Notes: generated by a model not told the origin, from the letters alone. DNA of 64,000 nt from Quisquiliibacterium transsilvanicum (GCF_014202215.1 NZ_JACHGB010000002.1:558001-622000), one strand, 5' to 3'. Positions 28,017 to 37,130 are shown, counted from the stretch's first letter. Numbers and translations: made by a program.

Positions 28017-31000
28017 GCTGCGGACCCTTGCGTGGCGCCGGCCGGCCCCGCGTGGGGGCGCACCGTGACGTGTTGTGCTGCCCAGAGGGCGAGCGGAGCG
28101 TAGAGCTCGCCGGCCAGCGTCTCGAAGCGGCCGTCGGCGCTCAACGACTCGAAGTCCGGGTAGCAGCGGGCCAGGCAGGATTCCGTGCCCTCGCCCGGAA
28201 TCGCGTTCTCGGCCTCCCGGCCATCGTAGGTCGGCACCGGGTCCTTGCCGGTCACGAAATCGAGGGCGGTCCTGATCGCCACCGGCAGCGGCGCCGCCAT
28301 GCCCTCGCGCCAGGAATCGATCAGCATGGCGAGCGTCGCGCGCGCGGACTCCACCTCCAGGGGCCGGATTTCGAGGACGCAGTCGCGCGCCACCAGCAGG
28401 CCTCCGGTCGGCGCTCCCGAGGCGGCGGCGAGCAGGCCGAGCACCCAGGGCCTGACGAGCTTGTCGGCGCGGACCGCGGGCTTCTTCGCATCCTTCCGGG
28501 GCTTGTCGCCGTTCTGGCCCTGCTTGTCCTTGCCATCGAGCAGGCGGCCCGGTGAAAGCTCCAGCCAGCGCGGCGCGTCGGCCTCGTCGGGACCGGCGAC
28601 CAGGCGGTCCAGCCAGTCCTCCATCGGACTGGCCGGGTGCTCTAAACGCAGCGCCTGGCGCGGCACCTCGCGCGGGTGGTCGGCCAGTGCCTGGCGCCAA
28701 CTGCTCAGCATCGGCAGCAGCAGCGCGGCGAAGTGGGCGCGGGAGTGCGCCGCCATCCCGCCGATCGGCAGGCGCCCGGCGCGCTCCAGGCTGCGCAGCT
28801 GGAGGTCGATCGCCCGCAACAGGTCGTCTTTAGCCGGCGGCGCGCCGGCGCCGCCAGCGCCGCCAGCGTCACCGGCGTCACCGGCGGAGTGACCGGCGTC
28901 TCGGACGGAATGCCCTGCTTCCCGGACGGATTCGCCGGATGTGCTTTCGGAGAGGGCCGCGACCACCGCCTCGGTCAGCTCGTCGACCAGTCCGTACTCC
29001 TCGAGCTTGTCGAAGCCGAAGGCCTCGGTGTCCGGCACCGCTTCCAGCGTCTCGTCGAAGTGCACGCCCAGCCGGTCCCTGAAGAAGGCCTTGACGGGAT
29101 TGCGCAGGAAGGCGGCGAGCCTGGCGACCGTCAATGGCACAGCGGCGCCCGGCTCGAAGGGTGCCGGCACGCGGGCGGCTCCTGTGTCCGGGACGGTCGC
29201 GCTCGCCGCGGCCCCTGCCTCCCGGACCGCTGCGCCCGTGGCGGCCGCCGCGTCGGGCGCGTGCGCGGCCCGCCACTCCCGCGCATGCGTGAACAGCGGC
29301 GCGCCCCGTTCGAAGTAGCGCCGGCTGAAGGGCTGCAGCGGATGCTCGGTGGTGCGCTCGTCGACCGTCTGCTGCGACCAGCCGGCGGCCAGGTAGTCGC
29401 GCAGTTGCGAGACCAGCACCGACGGCGGCTGCTCGCCGTTGTCGCGCACGCTGCGGCCGGACCAGCTCAGGTACAGCAGCCGTCGCGCGGAGAGCAGGGC
29501 CTCGAGCATCAGCTGCCGGTCGTCGTCGCGCCGGGCGCGGTCGCCGGGCCGCTGCTGTCCGGGCTGGGCCATCAGGTCGAAGTCGCTGCGCGTGCCGCGC
29601 CGCGGATAGTCGCCATCGTTCATGCCGAGCAGGCAGACCACCTCGAAGGGAATGGCGCGCATCGGCATCAGCGTGCAGAAGGTGACGCCGCCGGCGCGAA
29701 AGCGCTTGCCCAGCGACGGCGCCTCGAGCACGCTCAGCCAGGCGTCGCCGACCACGTCCAACGGCAATGCGTCCTCGAAGCCCGCATCGTCGCAGGCGTC
29801 GATCCAGGCGCCCAGCGCGTCGTCCAGCGCGGCCAGCGTGTCGCGGTCCCCGTCGTCGCGCGGCCGCACCAGGTCCACGAGCAGGGCGCGCAGGCGCTGC
29901 GCCCAGTCCGCCGGGGCCGCCTGCGTGCGGCTCTCCTGCTCCCAGCGGATCAGTCGCTCGAGCAGCCGGGCGAGCGCACCCGCGAGCTCCGCGTCCAGCC
30001 CGCCCACCTCGTCGTAGGGCTCGATGTCCGCGAAGGGCGTCTCGGCCGGCGCTTGGTCGGCGCGGCCCGCTGCGTAGCCCATCAGCATCCGGTGCAGGCC
30101 GAACAGCGCGGTGTTCTGCCCGCCGCACGCCTCCAGCGAAAGGCCGGCGCGGTGCGCCTCGTCCAGCCCCCAGCGGATTCCCGCGCCAGTCATCCATCGC
30201 GCCAGCACCGGCAGTCCGTCGGCGTCGATGCCGAAGCGCGCCGCGATCGCCGGCACGTCGATCAGCGCGCACAGATCCGAGAGTCGGCAGCGCTCGTAGG
30301 GCAGGCGCATCAGCCACTGCACCGCGGTCATCAGCGGACTGCTGGCGCGCGCCGACAGGTCGGCGACGTCGAAGGGGATGTGCCGCGGATCGTGCCGACC
30401 GTACTGGCCGAACACCGCGCGGATCGCGGGCGCGAACGCATCGATCGACGGCACCATCACCACGATGTCGCGCGGGCGCAGCGGCCTGCCGCCGGGCGGA
30501 TCGGCGAGCAGCTGCAGCAGCTGGTCGTGGAGGATCTCCAGTTCGCGCACCGGACCGTGGGCGACGTGGAATACGATGGAGCGGTCAGTCGCGGGCGGCG
30601 TCTCTCGCGTGTGTTCGCCCAGCGGCACCAGGTCGCGGATGCGGTTCTGCACCTGGGTCAGCAGCGGCGCGCCCTCGTCCTCGTCCTCGTCGAAGAGGTC
30701 GACGCGCGGCAGCGAGAAGCGCGCCTTCGCCTGCTCCGCATCGTCGAAGGCATCGAGCTGGCGGACGAAGTCGCGCGCCTGCCGGCCCCAGGCGGCCAGC
30801 AGCGGATGAGCGTGCAGGTGCATCTGCTCCAGGCCCAGGACCTGCAGGTCGCGTCCCTCGCGCAGCGGCAGGCGCCGGCGCGCGCTGCGCAGCCACTCGC
30901 GGCCGTCCATGATGTCGGCCCAGTGGAAGCGGCAGGGGTTGGGGATGGCGAGCAGCACCTGGCTGTGGCGAGACAGCGCCGCCAGCAGCTGCAGCGTGGG

Positions 31001-31759
31001 CAGCGGCACGTGAGTCAGCCCGAACAGCACCACGCGCCTGGGCAGCGCGTCGCTGCGCGCCCCGGCCGGTGCGCCGTGGCCCCGTGCGCCGTGAACCAGT
31101 GCGCCGTCGCCCGGTGCGCGAGCGGTCAGCGCTTCGAGCGCGCGTTCGTGCACCCGGGGGCGCGTCAGCGCGCGCTGCCCGGGGGCCAGCTCGCCGATCA
31201 CCCGCCGCCACAGCCGCGCCTGCCAGCGCTGGTCCTCGGGCAGCGGCGTGGCGGCCCCGCCGGCATCCAGCAGCAGCTCGCCCCCGTCGGCCCAGGTGCC
31301 CAGCCAGTCGGGCCGATGCACCTGGTACTGGTCGAACAGGTCGGCGATGCGCAGCGCGAGCTGGAAGCGCCGGCCCGGCGAGTCGTCCGCAAGATAGCCG
31401 GCGATCGGCTCGAAGCCCGGCTCCAGCGACAGCGCAGGGAGCAGCCGCATCAGCCGCCAGGCCAGCGCCGTCTCGTCGAGCGGCGAGCCCGGGGGCACTT
31501 CCGCGCGGCCCAGCACCTGACGGTAGGTCTGCCACAGGAAGCGGGCCGGCAGCTGCACGCTCACCGACGCGCAGATGCCGGCCTGCTGGGCAAGCGCCAT
31601 CTTGACCCACTCGGCCATGCCGTTGCTCTGCACCAGCACCACCTCAGGTTCCAGCGGCCCGAGCGGATGCTGCTGCAGCCAGGCCGCCACCGCGTCGAGC
31701 AGCACCTCGGTGCGGTTGCCGTGGAGGGCGATGAAACCGGGGGTCAGGGGAGCGGGCAT
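28013..31759 (-). CDS. recC: Exodeoxyribonuclease V subunit gamma, RecC
   Basis: A 1248-residue RecC, the Chi-recognition subunit. It begins with the typical lead LHGNRTEVLLDAV and then VQSNGMAEWVKMALAQ, followed by inactive helicase-like domains (ARFLWQTYRQVLG; MRAIPFEVVCLLGMNDGDYPR) and an inactive nuclease-like C-terminal domain. It is longer than E. coli RecC (1122) because of Ala/Gly/Asp-rich insertions, for example one built from repeated AGH/AGDAGG units around bases 28840-28960. It is first in the recC-recB-recD operon. The upstream 320 bases must contain the promoter, though none is obvious. Confidence 0.94.
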   Translation of the reverse strand: MPAPLTPGFIALHGNRTEVLLDAVAAWLQQHPLGPLEPEVVLVQSNGMAEWVKMALAQQAGICASVSVQLPARFLWQTYRQVLGRAEVPPGSPLDETALAWRLMRLLPALSLEPGFEPIAGYLADDSPGRRFQLALRIADLFDQYQVHRPDWLGTWADGGELLLDAGGAATPLPEDQRWQARLWRRVIGELAPGQRALTRPRVHERALEALTARAPGDGALVHGARGHGAPAGARSDALPRRVVLFGLTHVPLPTLQLLAALSRHSQVLLAIPNPCRFHWADIMDGREWLRSARRRLPLREGRDLQVLGLEQMHLHAHPLLAAWGRQARDFVRQLDAFDDAEQAKARFSLPRVDLFDEDEDEGAPLLTQVQNRIRDLVPLGEHTRETPPATDRSIVFHVAHGPVRELEILHDQLLQLLADPPGGRPLRPRDIVVMVPSIDAFAPAIRAVFGQYGRHDPRHIPFDVADLSARASSPLMTAVQWLMRLPYERCRLSDLCALIDVPAIAARFGIDADGLPVLARWMTGAGIRWGLDEAHRAGLSLEACGGQNTALFGLHRMLMGYAAGRADQAPAETPFADIEPYDEVGGLDAELAGALARLLERLIRWEQESRTQAAPADWAQRLRALLVDLVRPRDDGDRDTLAALDDALGAWIDACDDAGFEDALPLDVVGDAWLSVLEAPSLGKRFRAGGVTFCTLMPMRAIPFEVVCLLGMNDGDYPRRGTRSDFDLMAQPGQQRPGDRARRDDDRQLMLEALLSARRLLYLSWSGRSVRDNGEQPPSVLVSQLRDYLAAGWSQQTVDERTTEHPLQPFSRRYFERGAPLFTHAREWRAAHAPDAAAATGAAVREAGAAASATVPDTGAARVPAPFEPGAAVPLTVARLAAFLRNPVKAFFRDRLGVHFDETLEAVPDTEAFGFDKLEEYGLVDELTEAVVAALSESTSGESVREAGHSVRDAGHSAGDAGDAGGAGGAGAPPAKDDLLRAIDLQLRSLERAGRLPIGGMAAHSRAHFAALLLPMLSSWRQALADHPREVPRQALRLEHPASPMEDWLDRLVAGPDEADAPRWLELSPGRLLDGKDKQGQNGDKPRKDAKKPAVRADKLVRPWVLGLLAAASGAPTGGLLVARDCVLEIRPLEVESARATLAMLIDSWREGMAAPLPVAIRTALDFVTGKDPVPTYDGREAENAIPGEGTESCLARCYPDFESLSADGRFETLAGELYAPLALWAAQHVTVRPHAGPAGATQGSAA

Positions 31760-32080
31760 TCCGGGGCGGGTGGGGCGTGTGGCAGGGAAGCGGGCGATTC
31801 GCGCGAGGGGGCAGCGCTCGTCGTCTCAACGAGGCGAGCGTCGCGACTCCGGGAGTCTAAACAATCGGGCACCGCGACAACACGGGAGCAGGGAGCGCCC
31901 GCGTTCGTGGCTCAGGCAATCCTGTGCAGGGGGCGGGTCACCTACGTTCTTCGGCCGCGCGAGCGGGCCAACTACGCGTGTTGAAGAGCTAGGACCTTCG
32001 GCTGAATCGACAGATGAGAGGTCCGGGAACAGCAAGGGTTTGCGGCCATTCCCGCAGTTCTGGGGCGTCGAGCACGAAAT
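31760..32080. other. Intergenic region upstream of recC
   Basis: About 320 bases between the recC start (minus strand) and the toxin remnant (plus strand). No gene is supported and the open frames have no recognisable protein features. The base composition falls slightly towards 32,000, which fits the beginning of a foreign toxin-antitoxin insert. Confidence 0.5.
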
Positions 32081-32354
32081 ATGCAGAAGTTTGTATACTC
32101 CCTCCATGGATCGGCTCGCTCAGTAGAATTCATTGGCGACTCACTCAGTGCCTTGCGGGCATTTCCAGATGCGGCGAAGCACGAAGCCGGACACCAGATC
32201 CACCGGGTGCAGACCGGCCGCCCGTCGGCGGACTGGAAGCCGATGTCCTCCATCGGCGTCGGCGTTCGGGAGATCCGTATTCGCGATGACTGCAAGCAAG
32301 GACCTCGAACTCGCAAGATCGAGGTTTCGGAAGCTCGTATTGGAGGCTGGCTGA
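32081..32354 (+). pseudogene. Broken HigB/Gp49-type toxin gene
   Basis: The N-terminal part reads VEFIGDSLSALRAFPDAAKH and then DWKPM...GVGVREIRIRD, the classic HigB/phage Gp49 (RelE-superfamily) toxin pattern. The C-terminal family signature, SKDLELARSRFRKLVLEAG, is present but in another reading frame. The conserved core that normally lies between (a beta-strand block of roughly 25-30 residues including the HCFQKKT-type motif) is missing. The deletion point is near 32284-32290. It also puts the N-terminal part in frame with the antitoxin, so 32081-32635 is one open frame of 184 codons. The original stop overlaps the antitoxin start (TGATG). The toxin is almost certainly inactive. Confidence 0.8.
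32094..32099 (+). promoter_or_regulatory. Possible -10 element (TATACT)
   Basis: TATACT matches the sigma-70 -10 consensus at five of six positions and stands out in this GC-rich DNA. No good -35 lies 16-18 bases upstream. If used, transcription would begin around 32106, downstream of the first ATG of the toxin remnant, so the toxin start may be further in. Confidence 0.35.
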
Positions 32355-32635
32355 TGAAATCCAAGCGCTTCGCCAATGTCTGTCATGCGATCGAAGACGA
32401 TCCAGAATTGGCCGACAATCTCAGGCTCAGATCGGAGCTGATGATGGCGCTGCGAGATCGGATCGAAGCCGCAGGCCTGACCCAGGTCGAAGCCGCGGCG
32501 CAGCTCGGCGTGACGCAGCCGCGAATCTCGGACCTTCTGCGAGGGAAGATCGACGTATTCAGCCTGGATGCGCTGGTGAGGCTTGCACACGCGGCGGGGC
32601 TGCGGGTGACGATGGAAGTGCAGCCGGCGGCTTAG
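32354..32635 (+). CDS. HigA-type antitoxin, XRE/helix-turn-helix
   Basis: A 93-residue protein of the HigA/XRE antitoxin type. The helix-turn-helix is clear: RIEAAGLTQVEAAAQLGV then TQPRISDLLRGKIDVFSLD. The C-terminus (LVRLAHAAGLRVTMEVQPAA) is the standard tail of this family. In an intact system it would neutralise the upstream HigB toxin and repress the operon. Here the toxin is broken, so the protein can only act as a DNA-binding repressor or as an anti-toxin against a HigB elsewhere. The start ATG overlaps the old toxin stop. It could also be made as the C-terminal part of a 184-residue fusion. Confidence 0.85.
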   Translation: MKSKRFANVCHAIEDDPELADNLRLRSELMMALRDRIEAAGLTQVEAAAQLGVTQPRISDLLRGKIDVFSLDALVRLAHAAGLRVTMEVQPAA

Positions 32636-32757
32636 GCGCTCCAATGGAATCACTGGCCGCGTAGGGCGCGACGGTTGGCCAGCCGCGCGTCGCCAGGGCT
32701 CAGCGCTCAGCGCTTGCCAATGCTCGCCATCGCATCGGCAAGCGCGGTCCTTCCAGC

Positions 32758-32979
32758 CTAGCGCTTGGTGAACCAGGAATCGCTCGCCTTGCGCTCCCAA
32801 TCCGCGAGCTGTTTCTCGGCTTCGTCTTTGGCGATCCCATAGCGCTCCTGGATCTTGCCCGCGAGCTGGTCACGGCGACCGGAGACGACGTCGAGGTCGT
32901 CATCGGTCAGCTTGCCCCACTGCTCCTTGACCTTGCCCGTGACCTGCTTCCAGTTGCCCTCGATCTGATCCCAGTTCAT
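32758..32979 (-). CDS. CsbD family stress protein
   Basis: A 73-residue CsbD-like protein. It begins MNWDQIEGNWKQVTGKVKEQ and continues with WGKLTDDDLDVVSGRRDQLAG and a charged helical end, matching CsbD/YjbJ proteins almost along their full length. These small acidic/basic helical proteins are abundant under general stress, but their molecular role is unknown. AAGGAGAC seven bases before the ATG at 32979 is an excellent ribosome binding site. It sits alone on the minus strand between the antitoxin and the PEP-CTERM-like protein. Confidence 0.92.
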   Translation of the reverse strand: MNWDQIEGNWKQVTGKVKEQWGKLTDDDLDVVSGRRDQLAGKIQERYGIAKDEAEKQLADWERKASDSWFTKR

Positions 32980-33218
32980 TTGCGTCTCCTTCTTCGATGG
33001 AAAGCCCAGTTTCGGCCCACCGCTCCCGGCGGTCTGTGCGCTGACGAACGTAACGCGTGGCCGGCGGCTGGGTGCGTTACCGAACGGACGACGCCTGGCG
33101 AACATGAAAGCATCCACGAATGCTGGCAGGTGCCCCGGCTCGCGGCAGTTCTCCACTCGAGACCGGCGCGATCCCGACGGCGTCCGCTGAAGTCCTACGT
33201 TTCCTGGAAGCCAACGCC

Positions 33219-33476
33219 TTGCGACGCGCACTCCTGATCTTCCTGCTGGCGAATTCGTGGGCCGTCGATGTTCGTGCGACCCCGGTCACGACACCCGACG
33301 ACAAGGCAATCATCGAAAGTCAGGGCCAGGCGGCCAACGCAGTCGGAAGCCTGCGAACAGCGCAAACCGAAAAGCTTGCGCTGTTCTCAACGCTCGGGGA
33401 CCCCGAGCCCGCCTTGCTCGGAATTCTGAGCCTCGGATTCGCCGGCCTGTTGGCCATACGGCGAAGGCGGGACTGA
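33219..33476 (+). CDS. Small secreted protein with PEP-CTERM-like sorting tail
   Basis: An 85-residue protein if it starts at the TTG at 33219, which has GGAAG nine bases upstream and gives an immediate signal peptide (RRALLIFLLANSWAVDVRA). The C-terminus, DPEPALLGILSLGFAGLLAI then RRRRD, has the three parts of a PEP-CTERM anchor: Pro-Glu-Pro, a hydrophobic helix and an Arg cluster. Such tails are processed by exosortase in exopolysaccharide-producing Gram-negatives. The mature part is only about 40 residues. An ATG at 33120 is also possible, but would place the hydrophobic signal 33 residues in. No exosortase gene is in the window. Confidence 0.6.
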   Translation: MRRALLIFLLANSWAVDVRATPVTTPDDKAIIESQGQAANAVGSLRTAQTEKLALFSTLGDPEPALLGILSLGFAGLLAIRRRRD

Positions 33477-33492
33477 CGCCTCCGCCCGCCGC

Positions 33493-34956
33493 TCACCCCG
33501 CAGGCGTGCGCGGCCGAGGAAACTCCACGTGCGCCGCCAGCCCGCCGAGTGGGCTGTCGCCGAGGCTGATCCGGGTGCCGTGCAGCTCCGCCACCCGGGC
33601 AGCGATCGACAGCCCCAGGCCGGCGCCCTGTCCGGGCCCTTCCCGGAAGAATGGCTCGAAAGCCCTGTCGCGCAAATCGGGCGGCAGGCCGGAACCGCTG
33701 TCCTGCACGCTCAGCTCCACGGCCTGATCTGCCGCCCGCAGGCTGACCCGGATGCTGCCCCCCTCGGGGGCATGCGCAACCGCGTTGCCGACCAGGTTCT
33801 GCAGCAGCGCGCCGAAGCAGTGCTCGTCGACCAGCGCGTCGTAGTCCCGGCCTTCGTCGGCTTCCAGCGCCAGATCCTGCCGACGCTCCAGCGCCAGCGG
33901 CGCCAGCTCGGCGAGCTGCCTGCGCACCAGAGTCAGCAGGTCCTGCCGCCGCATCTCCAGCGTGGCCGCGCCAGGCTCCAGCCGCGCCAGGGTCAGCAGC
34001 TGCTCCACCACCCGGGTGGCGCGCGCGACGCTGCTGTCGAGCTGCCCCAGGGCCTCGTCGCGGTCGAGCGGATCCTGCGCATGCGCCGCGTTGTGCGCCT
34101 GGAGGCGCAGCACCGCCAGCGGCGTTCGAAGCTCGTGCGCGGCGTAGGCAACGAAGCGCCGCTCCCGCTCCAGCAGCTCGGTGACCTGCAGCAGCAGGCG
34201 GTTGAGCGACGCCACCACCGGCGACAGCTCATCGGGCACCGGGGCCAGCAGCAGCGGCGACAGGTTGTCCGGGTCGCGGCGCTTGAGCATCCGCACCATC
34301 TGCCTGAGCGGACGAAGTCCCCAGCCGACCGCGAGCCAGATCGACACGGCCATCAGCGGCAGGCCGATCAGGGCGGGCAGCAGGCTCTGCAGCGCGATGC
34401 TCTCAGCGAGCTCGCCGCGGACGTCCGCACGCTCGCCGACCAGGATCCGCTGGTCGTCGGCCTGGTCGTGCAGCATGAACAGCCGCCAGTGAACCCCCTT
34501 GTGCACGGCATCGTGGTAGCCGGCCGGAATGCGACCCACCAGGCCATCGACCTTGCCGGCTGCGCCCGCGGCCGAGGCGGGGCGGACCTCGTCGATCACG
34601 GACTGCTCGAGATCGGCGGCGGCTGCGCTCGCCGACTGCAGCAGGCGATTGCCAACGGAATCGAACACGAAGAAGACCAGCTTGCCCTCGTACTTGTGGC
34701 CCAGGCGCTGCGCCTCCTCGCCTTCCGCGAGTCGCACCGCTTCGTCGAGCGAGGCCTGCAGGACCGCCCGAGCCTCGGCCTGCATGTCACGGCTGACCAT
34801 CCCGGCAAGCAGCCGTGCCGTCTGCGCCAGTTCGGCGTCGAAGACCTCCTGGAGCTCGTGCTCGGCGTCGCGGTAGGTCTTGAAGGAGATCAGCGAGAGG
34901 GAGAGGCCGAGCAGCGCGAGCAGAAGAACGAGGATGCGGGCACGGATCGAGCGCAT
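33493..34956 (-). CDS. Two-component sensor histidine kinase (QseC/PmrB-like)
   Basis: A 487-residue membrane sensor kinase. TM1 is in RILVLLLALLGLSLSLI, a periplasmic sensor part of about 170 residues follows, and TM2 is near SLLPALIGLPLMAVSIWLAV, followed by a HAMP-like linker. The H-box is AAHELRTPLAVLRLQ with the phospho-accepting His. The ATP-binding boxes are N (LLQNLVGNAVAHAP), G1 (VQDSGSGLPP) and G2 (GQGAGLGLSIAARV). Its start overlaps the response-regulator stop by one base (TGATG), so the two form one unit. The Arg-poor periplasmic domain suggests a small-molecule or envelope signal, but the ligand is unknown. Confidence 0.93.
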   Translation of the reverse strand: MRSIRARILVLLLALLGLSLSLISFKTYRDAEHELQEVFDAELAQTARLLAGMVSRDMQAEARAVLQASLDEAVRLAEGEEAQRLGHKYEGKLVFFVFDSVGNRLLQSASAAAADLEQSVIDEVRPASAAGAAGKVDGLVGRIPAGYHDAVHKGVHWRLFMLHDQADDQRILVGERADVRGELAESIALQSLLPALIGLPLMAVSIWLAVGWGLRPLRQMVRMLKRRDPDNLSPLLLAPVPDELSPVVASLNRLLLQVTELLERERRFVAYAAHELRTPLAVLRLQAHNAAHAQDPLDRDEALGQLDSSVARATRVVEQLLTLARLEPGAATLEMRRQDLLTLVRRQLAELAPLALERRQDLALEADEGRDYDALVDEHCFGALLQNLVGNAVAHAPEGGSIRVSLRAADQAVELSVQDSGSGLPPDLRDRAFEPFFREGPGQGAGLGLSIAARVAELHGTRISLGDSPLGGLAAHVEFPRPRTPAG

Positions 34957-35615
34957 CAGGCCTTGTCCACCAGGTAGCCCACGCCGCGCACTGTCCGGAT
35001 CAGCTCGGGATAGAACTTCTTGCGCAGATGGTGGATGTGCACCTCCAGCGCATTGCTCTCCGCCGCCTCGTTCCAGCCGTACAGCGCCTGATCGAGCTTG
35101 TCGCGGGTCAGCACGCGGCCGGGCTGCGACAGCAGCTGGTGCAGCAGCAGGAACTCCTTGCGCTGCAGCACCACCGACTGGCCGCGATAGCTGACCTGCT
35201 GGCTGACCGGGTCCAGGCGGATGTCGCGGTACTCCAGCGCCGGCTGCGGGCGGTTGAAGCTGCGGCGCAGCAGCGCCCGCAGCCGCGCCTTCAGCTCCGC
35301 GACGTCGAAGGGTTTGACCAGGTAGTCGTCCGCGCCGCAATCCAGCCCGGCGATGCGGTCCCCGGTCGCATCGCGGGCAGTGAGCACGAGCACGGGCACC
35401 GGATTGGCTGAGGAGCGCAGGCGCCTGAGCACCTCCAGACCGTCCATCCGTGGCAGGCCCAGGTCCAGGATGGCCAGCTCGAAGCTCTCGTGGGTCAGCG
35501 CGTGCAGCGCGCTGGCGCCGTCCTGCAGCCAGTCCACCGTGTAGCCCTCGGGCTTGAGCGCCACGCGGATGCCCTCGCCAAGGGCGACGTCGTCTTCAAC
35601 CAGCAGGATGCGCAC
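34956..35615 (-). CDS. OmpR-family response regulator
   Basis: A 219-residue response regulator. The receiver has the acidic pair VEDD at the N-terminus, phospho-acceptor Asp51 in ILDLGLPRMDG, the signalling Thr in VLTARD and Lys in LVKPFD. The C-terminal winged helix includes the recognition region ESNALEVHIHHLRKKF and ends GVGYLVDKA, as in QseB/PmrA-type proteins. It is followed directly by the cognate kinase. It lies 35 bases downstream of the TPR protein gene, so the regulatory pair appears to be transcribed with the biosynthetic-looking genes upstream and could control them. Confidence 0.94.
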   Translation of the reverse strand: MRILLVEDDVALGEGIRVALKPEGYTVDWLQDGASALHALTHESFELAILDLGLPRMDGLEVLRRLRSSANPVPVLVLTARDATGDRIAGLDCGADDYLVKPFDVAELKARLRALLRRSFNRPQPALEYRDIRLDPVSQQVSYRGQSVVLQRKEFLLLHQLLSQPGRVLTRDKLDQALYGWNEAAESNALEVHIHHLRKKFYPELIRTVRGVGYLVDKA

Positions 35616-35650
35616 GGCCGCTCCGTTCCGGCCTCGCCTGCGCCGCGCGC

Positions 35651-36316
35651 TTATCCAAGCTTTCCCTTGACCACTTCGAGCAGTGCCCGCGCCTCGGCGC
35701 GGCGGCCTGCGTCGGCGCTGGCACGGGTGGGGCGGTCGGGCGCTGCCAGGGCCTTCTCGAGGACCGTCCTGGCTTCCGCATAGCGCTTCTTGCGCAGCAG
35801 GAAGTCGCCGTAGAAGTAGTTGGGGTCGATGCCATCGGGGTTGATCGTCAGCGCCTTCTTCAGCAGCTCCTCGGCCTTCTCGTCGTCACCGAAAGCGATC
35901 GGCCAGCGGGGCACCTGATAGTACAGAGTCCCGAGGCTGGTGTAGGCGGAGCCGTCCAGCGCCCTGGGGTCGAGCTTGAGCGCCTGCTCCAGCTCGGACC
36001 TGGCCTGCTTGACCAGGTCGAGCGCGCCCAGCCCGCCCTTGGCGCCGGCCCAGGTACTCAGGACGATGCCGCGCCAGATGTGCAGCTCGGCCGCCTGCGG
36101 CTCGGCGCTCACCGCGTTGCCGGCCAGCGCCGCCAGCTCCGCAAAGGCGCCTTCGCGCTGCGCGGCGGGCAACTGGTAGTTGATCTCGGCCCAGCGGCCC
36201 TGGATTCGCTCCAGCTGGCCCAGGCCGCCAGTGCTCAAGGCCAGGGCGGGCAGGCTGGTCAGCGCAAGCATCAGCAGCAAGATCCTGCGCAGCGTGTTCA
36301 TGGTCGTTTCGTTCAT
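35651..36316 (-). CDS. Exported TPR-repeat protein
   Basis: A 221-residue protein with a signal peptide (RRILLLMLALTSLPALALS) and tetratricopeptide-like helices in the mature part, for example AELHIWRGIVLSTWAGAKGG, ARSELEQALKLDPRALDGSA and KAEELLKKALTINPDGIDPN. It is probably a periplasmic scaffold. AAGGAG at 36325-36320 (minus-strand reading) sits seven to eight bases before the ATG at 36316. An ATG five codons later at 36301 is an alternative. It lies 12 bases downstream of the SDR gene, in the same seven-gene run. Confidence 0.85.
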   Translation of the reverse strand: MNETTMNTLRRILLLMLALTSLPALALSTGGLGQLERIQGRWAEINYQLPAAQREGAFAELAALAGNAVSAEPQAAELHIWRGIVLSTWAGAKGGLGALDLVKQARSELEQALKLDPRALDGSAYTSLGTLYYQVPRWPIAFGDDEKAEELLKKALTINPDGIDPNYFYGDFLLRKKRYAEARTVLEKALAAPDRPTRASADAGRRAEARALLEVVKGKLG

Positions 36317-36328
36317 TGGTCGGCTCCT

Positions 36329-37120
36329 TCAGTGGTTGCTTCGCGCAAAGCGCTGGATGACGGGCAACTGCTTGCGCAGCGCCTGGTCGACGACCCGGGG
36401 CAGCAGCCCGTTGAGCCGCACGAAGAGCTTCTCGGGCCAGCCGATGTAGAGCTCCTCCCGCTCGCGCTCGATCGCCCGCACGATCTGCGCCGCCACTGCC
36501 TGCGGGTCGTCCATGGCCACGTGCAGTTCCTCGTTCATGGCGACCACGGGGCTGGAGTTCATCGAGGTTCGGGTGGCGCGCGGCGCAACGTAGAGCACCT
36601 TGATGCGGCTGTCGGCAAGCTCGCGGCGCAGCGCCTCGGAGAAGCCGCGCATCGCGAACTTGCTGGCGCAGTACGCCGCGAACCCCGGATAGCCGATCGA
36701 TCCGAAGGTCGAGCCCAGGTTGACGAGCAGCGCCCTGGGCGGGATCCGAAGCAGCGGCAGCAGGCGATGCGTGAGCTGCAGCGTGGCGGTGACGTTGAGC
36801 TCGATCAGCCGGGAGATCGCGTCTTCGTCCTGGCGCTCGAGCAGCGCGAACTGGTTGACCCCGGCGGCGTTGATCACGCAGTTCAGGCCGCCGAACTGGC
36901 GCACGGCAGCCATCACCGCCTCCCGGCCTTCGGCCAGGCGCAGGTCGGCGCGCACCAGGCCCACCTGCCCGGGGTGCCGCAGGGCCAGTTCCTCCATGGC
37001 CTCGCCCTGACGACCGGCCAGCAGGAGCCTGGCCCCGCCGGCGGCCAGCCGCTGCGCAAGCGCCTGCCCGATGCCGCCGCTGGCGCCGGTGAGCAACACA
37101 CGACATTCGGAGAGTTTCAT
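36329..37120 (-). CDS. SDR family oxidoreductase of the hemolysin-like cluster
   Basis: A 263-residue classical SDR: TGASGGIG for NAD(P), NAAGVN, the catalytic Ser in NLGSTFG and YCASK as the Tyr/Lys pair. The C-terminal region contains ELYIGWPEKLFVRLNGLLPR, a helix typical of SDRs acting on lipid-like substrates and of DltE/YqjQ-type members. It lies ten bases from the end of the di-iron oxidase gene, in the same operon. It probably reduces or oxidises the product of the ligase/oxidase steps; the substrate is unknown. Confidence 0.9.
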   Translation of the reverse strand: MKLSECRVLLTGASGGIGQALAQRLAAGGARLLLAGRQGEAMEELALRHPGQVGLVRADLRLAEGREAVMAAVRQFGGLNCVINAAGVNQFALLERQDEDAISRLIELNVTATLQLTHRLLPLLRIPPRALLVNLGSTFGSIGYPGFAAYCASKFAMRGFSEALRRELADSRIKVLYVAPRATRTSMNSSPVVAMNEELHVAMDDPQAVAAQIVRAIEREREELYIGWPEKLFVRLNGLLPRVVDQALRKQLPVIQRFARSNH

Positions 37121-37130
37121 CGCGCGCTCC

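Noticed and set aside
28013-31759. Low-complexity segments in recC as a frameshift
   Set aside because: The frame remains open and conserved RecC blocks lie on both sides, so these are insertions, not errors.
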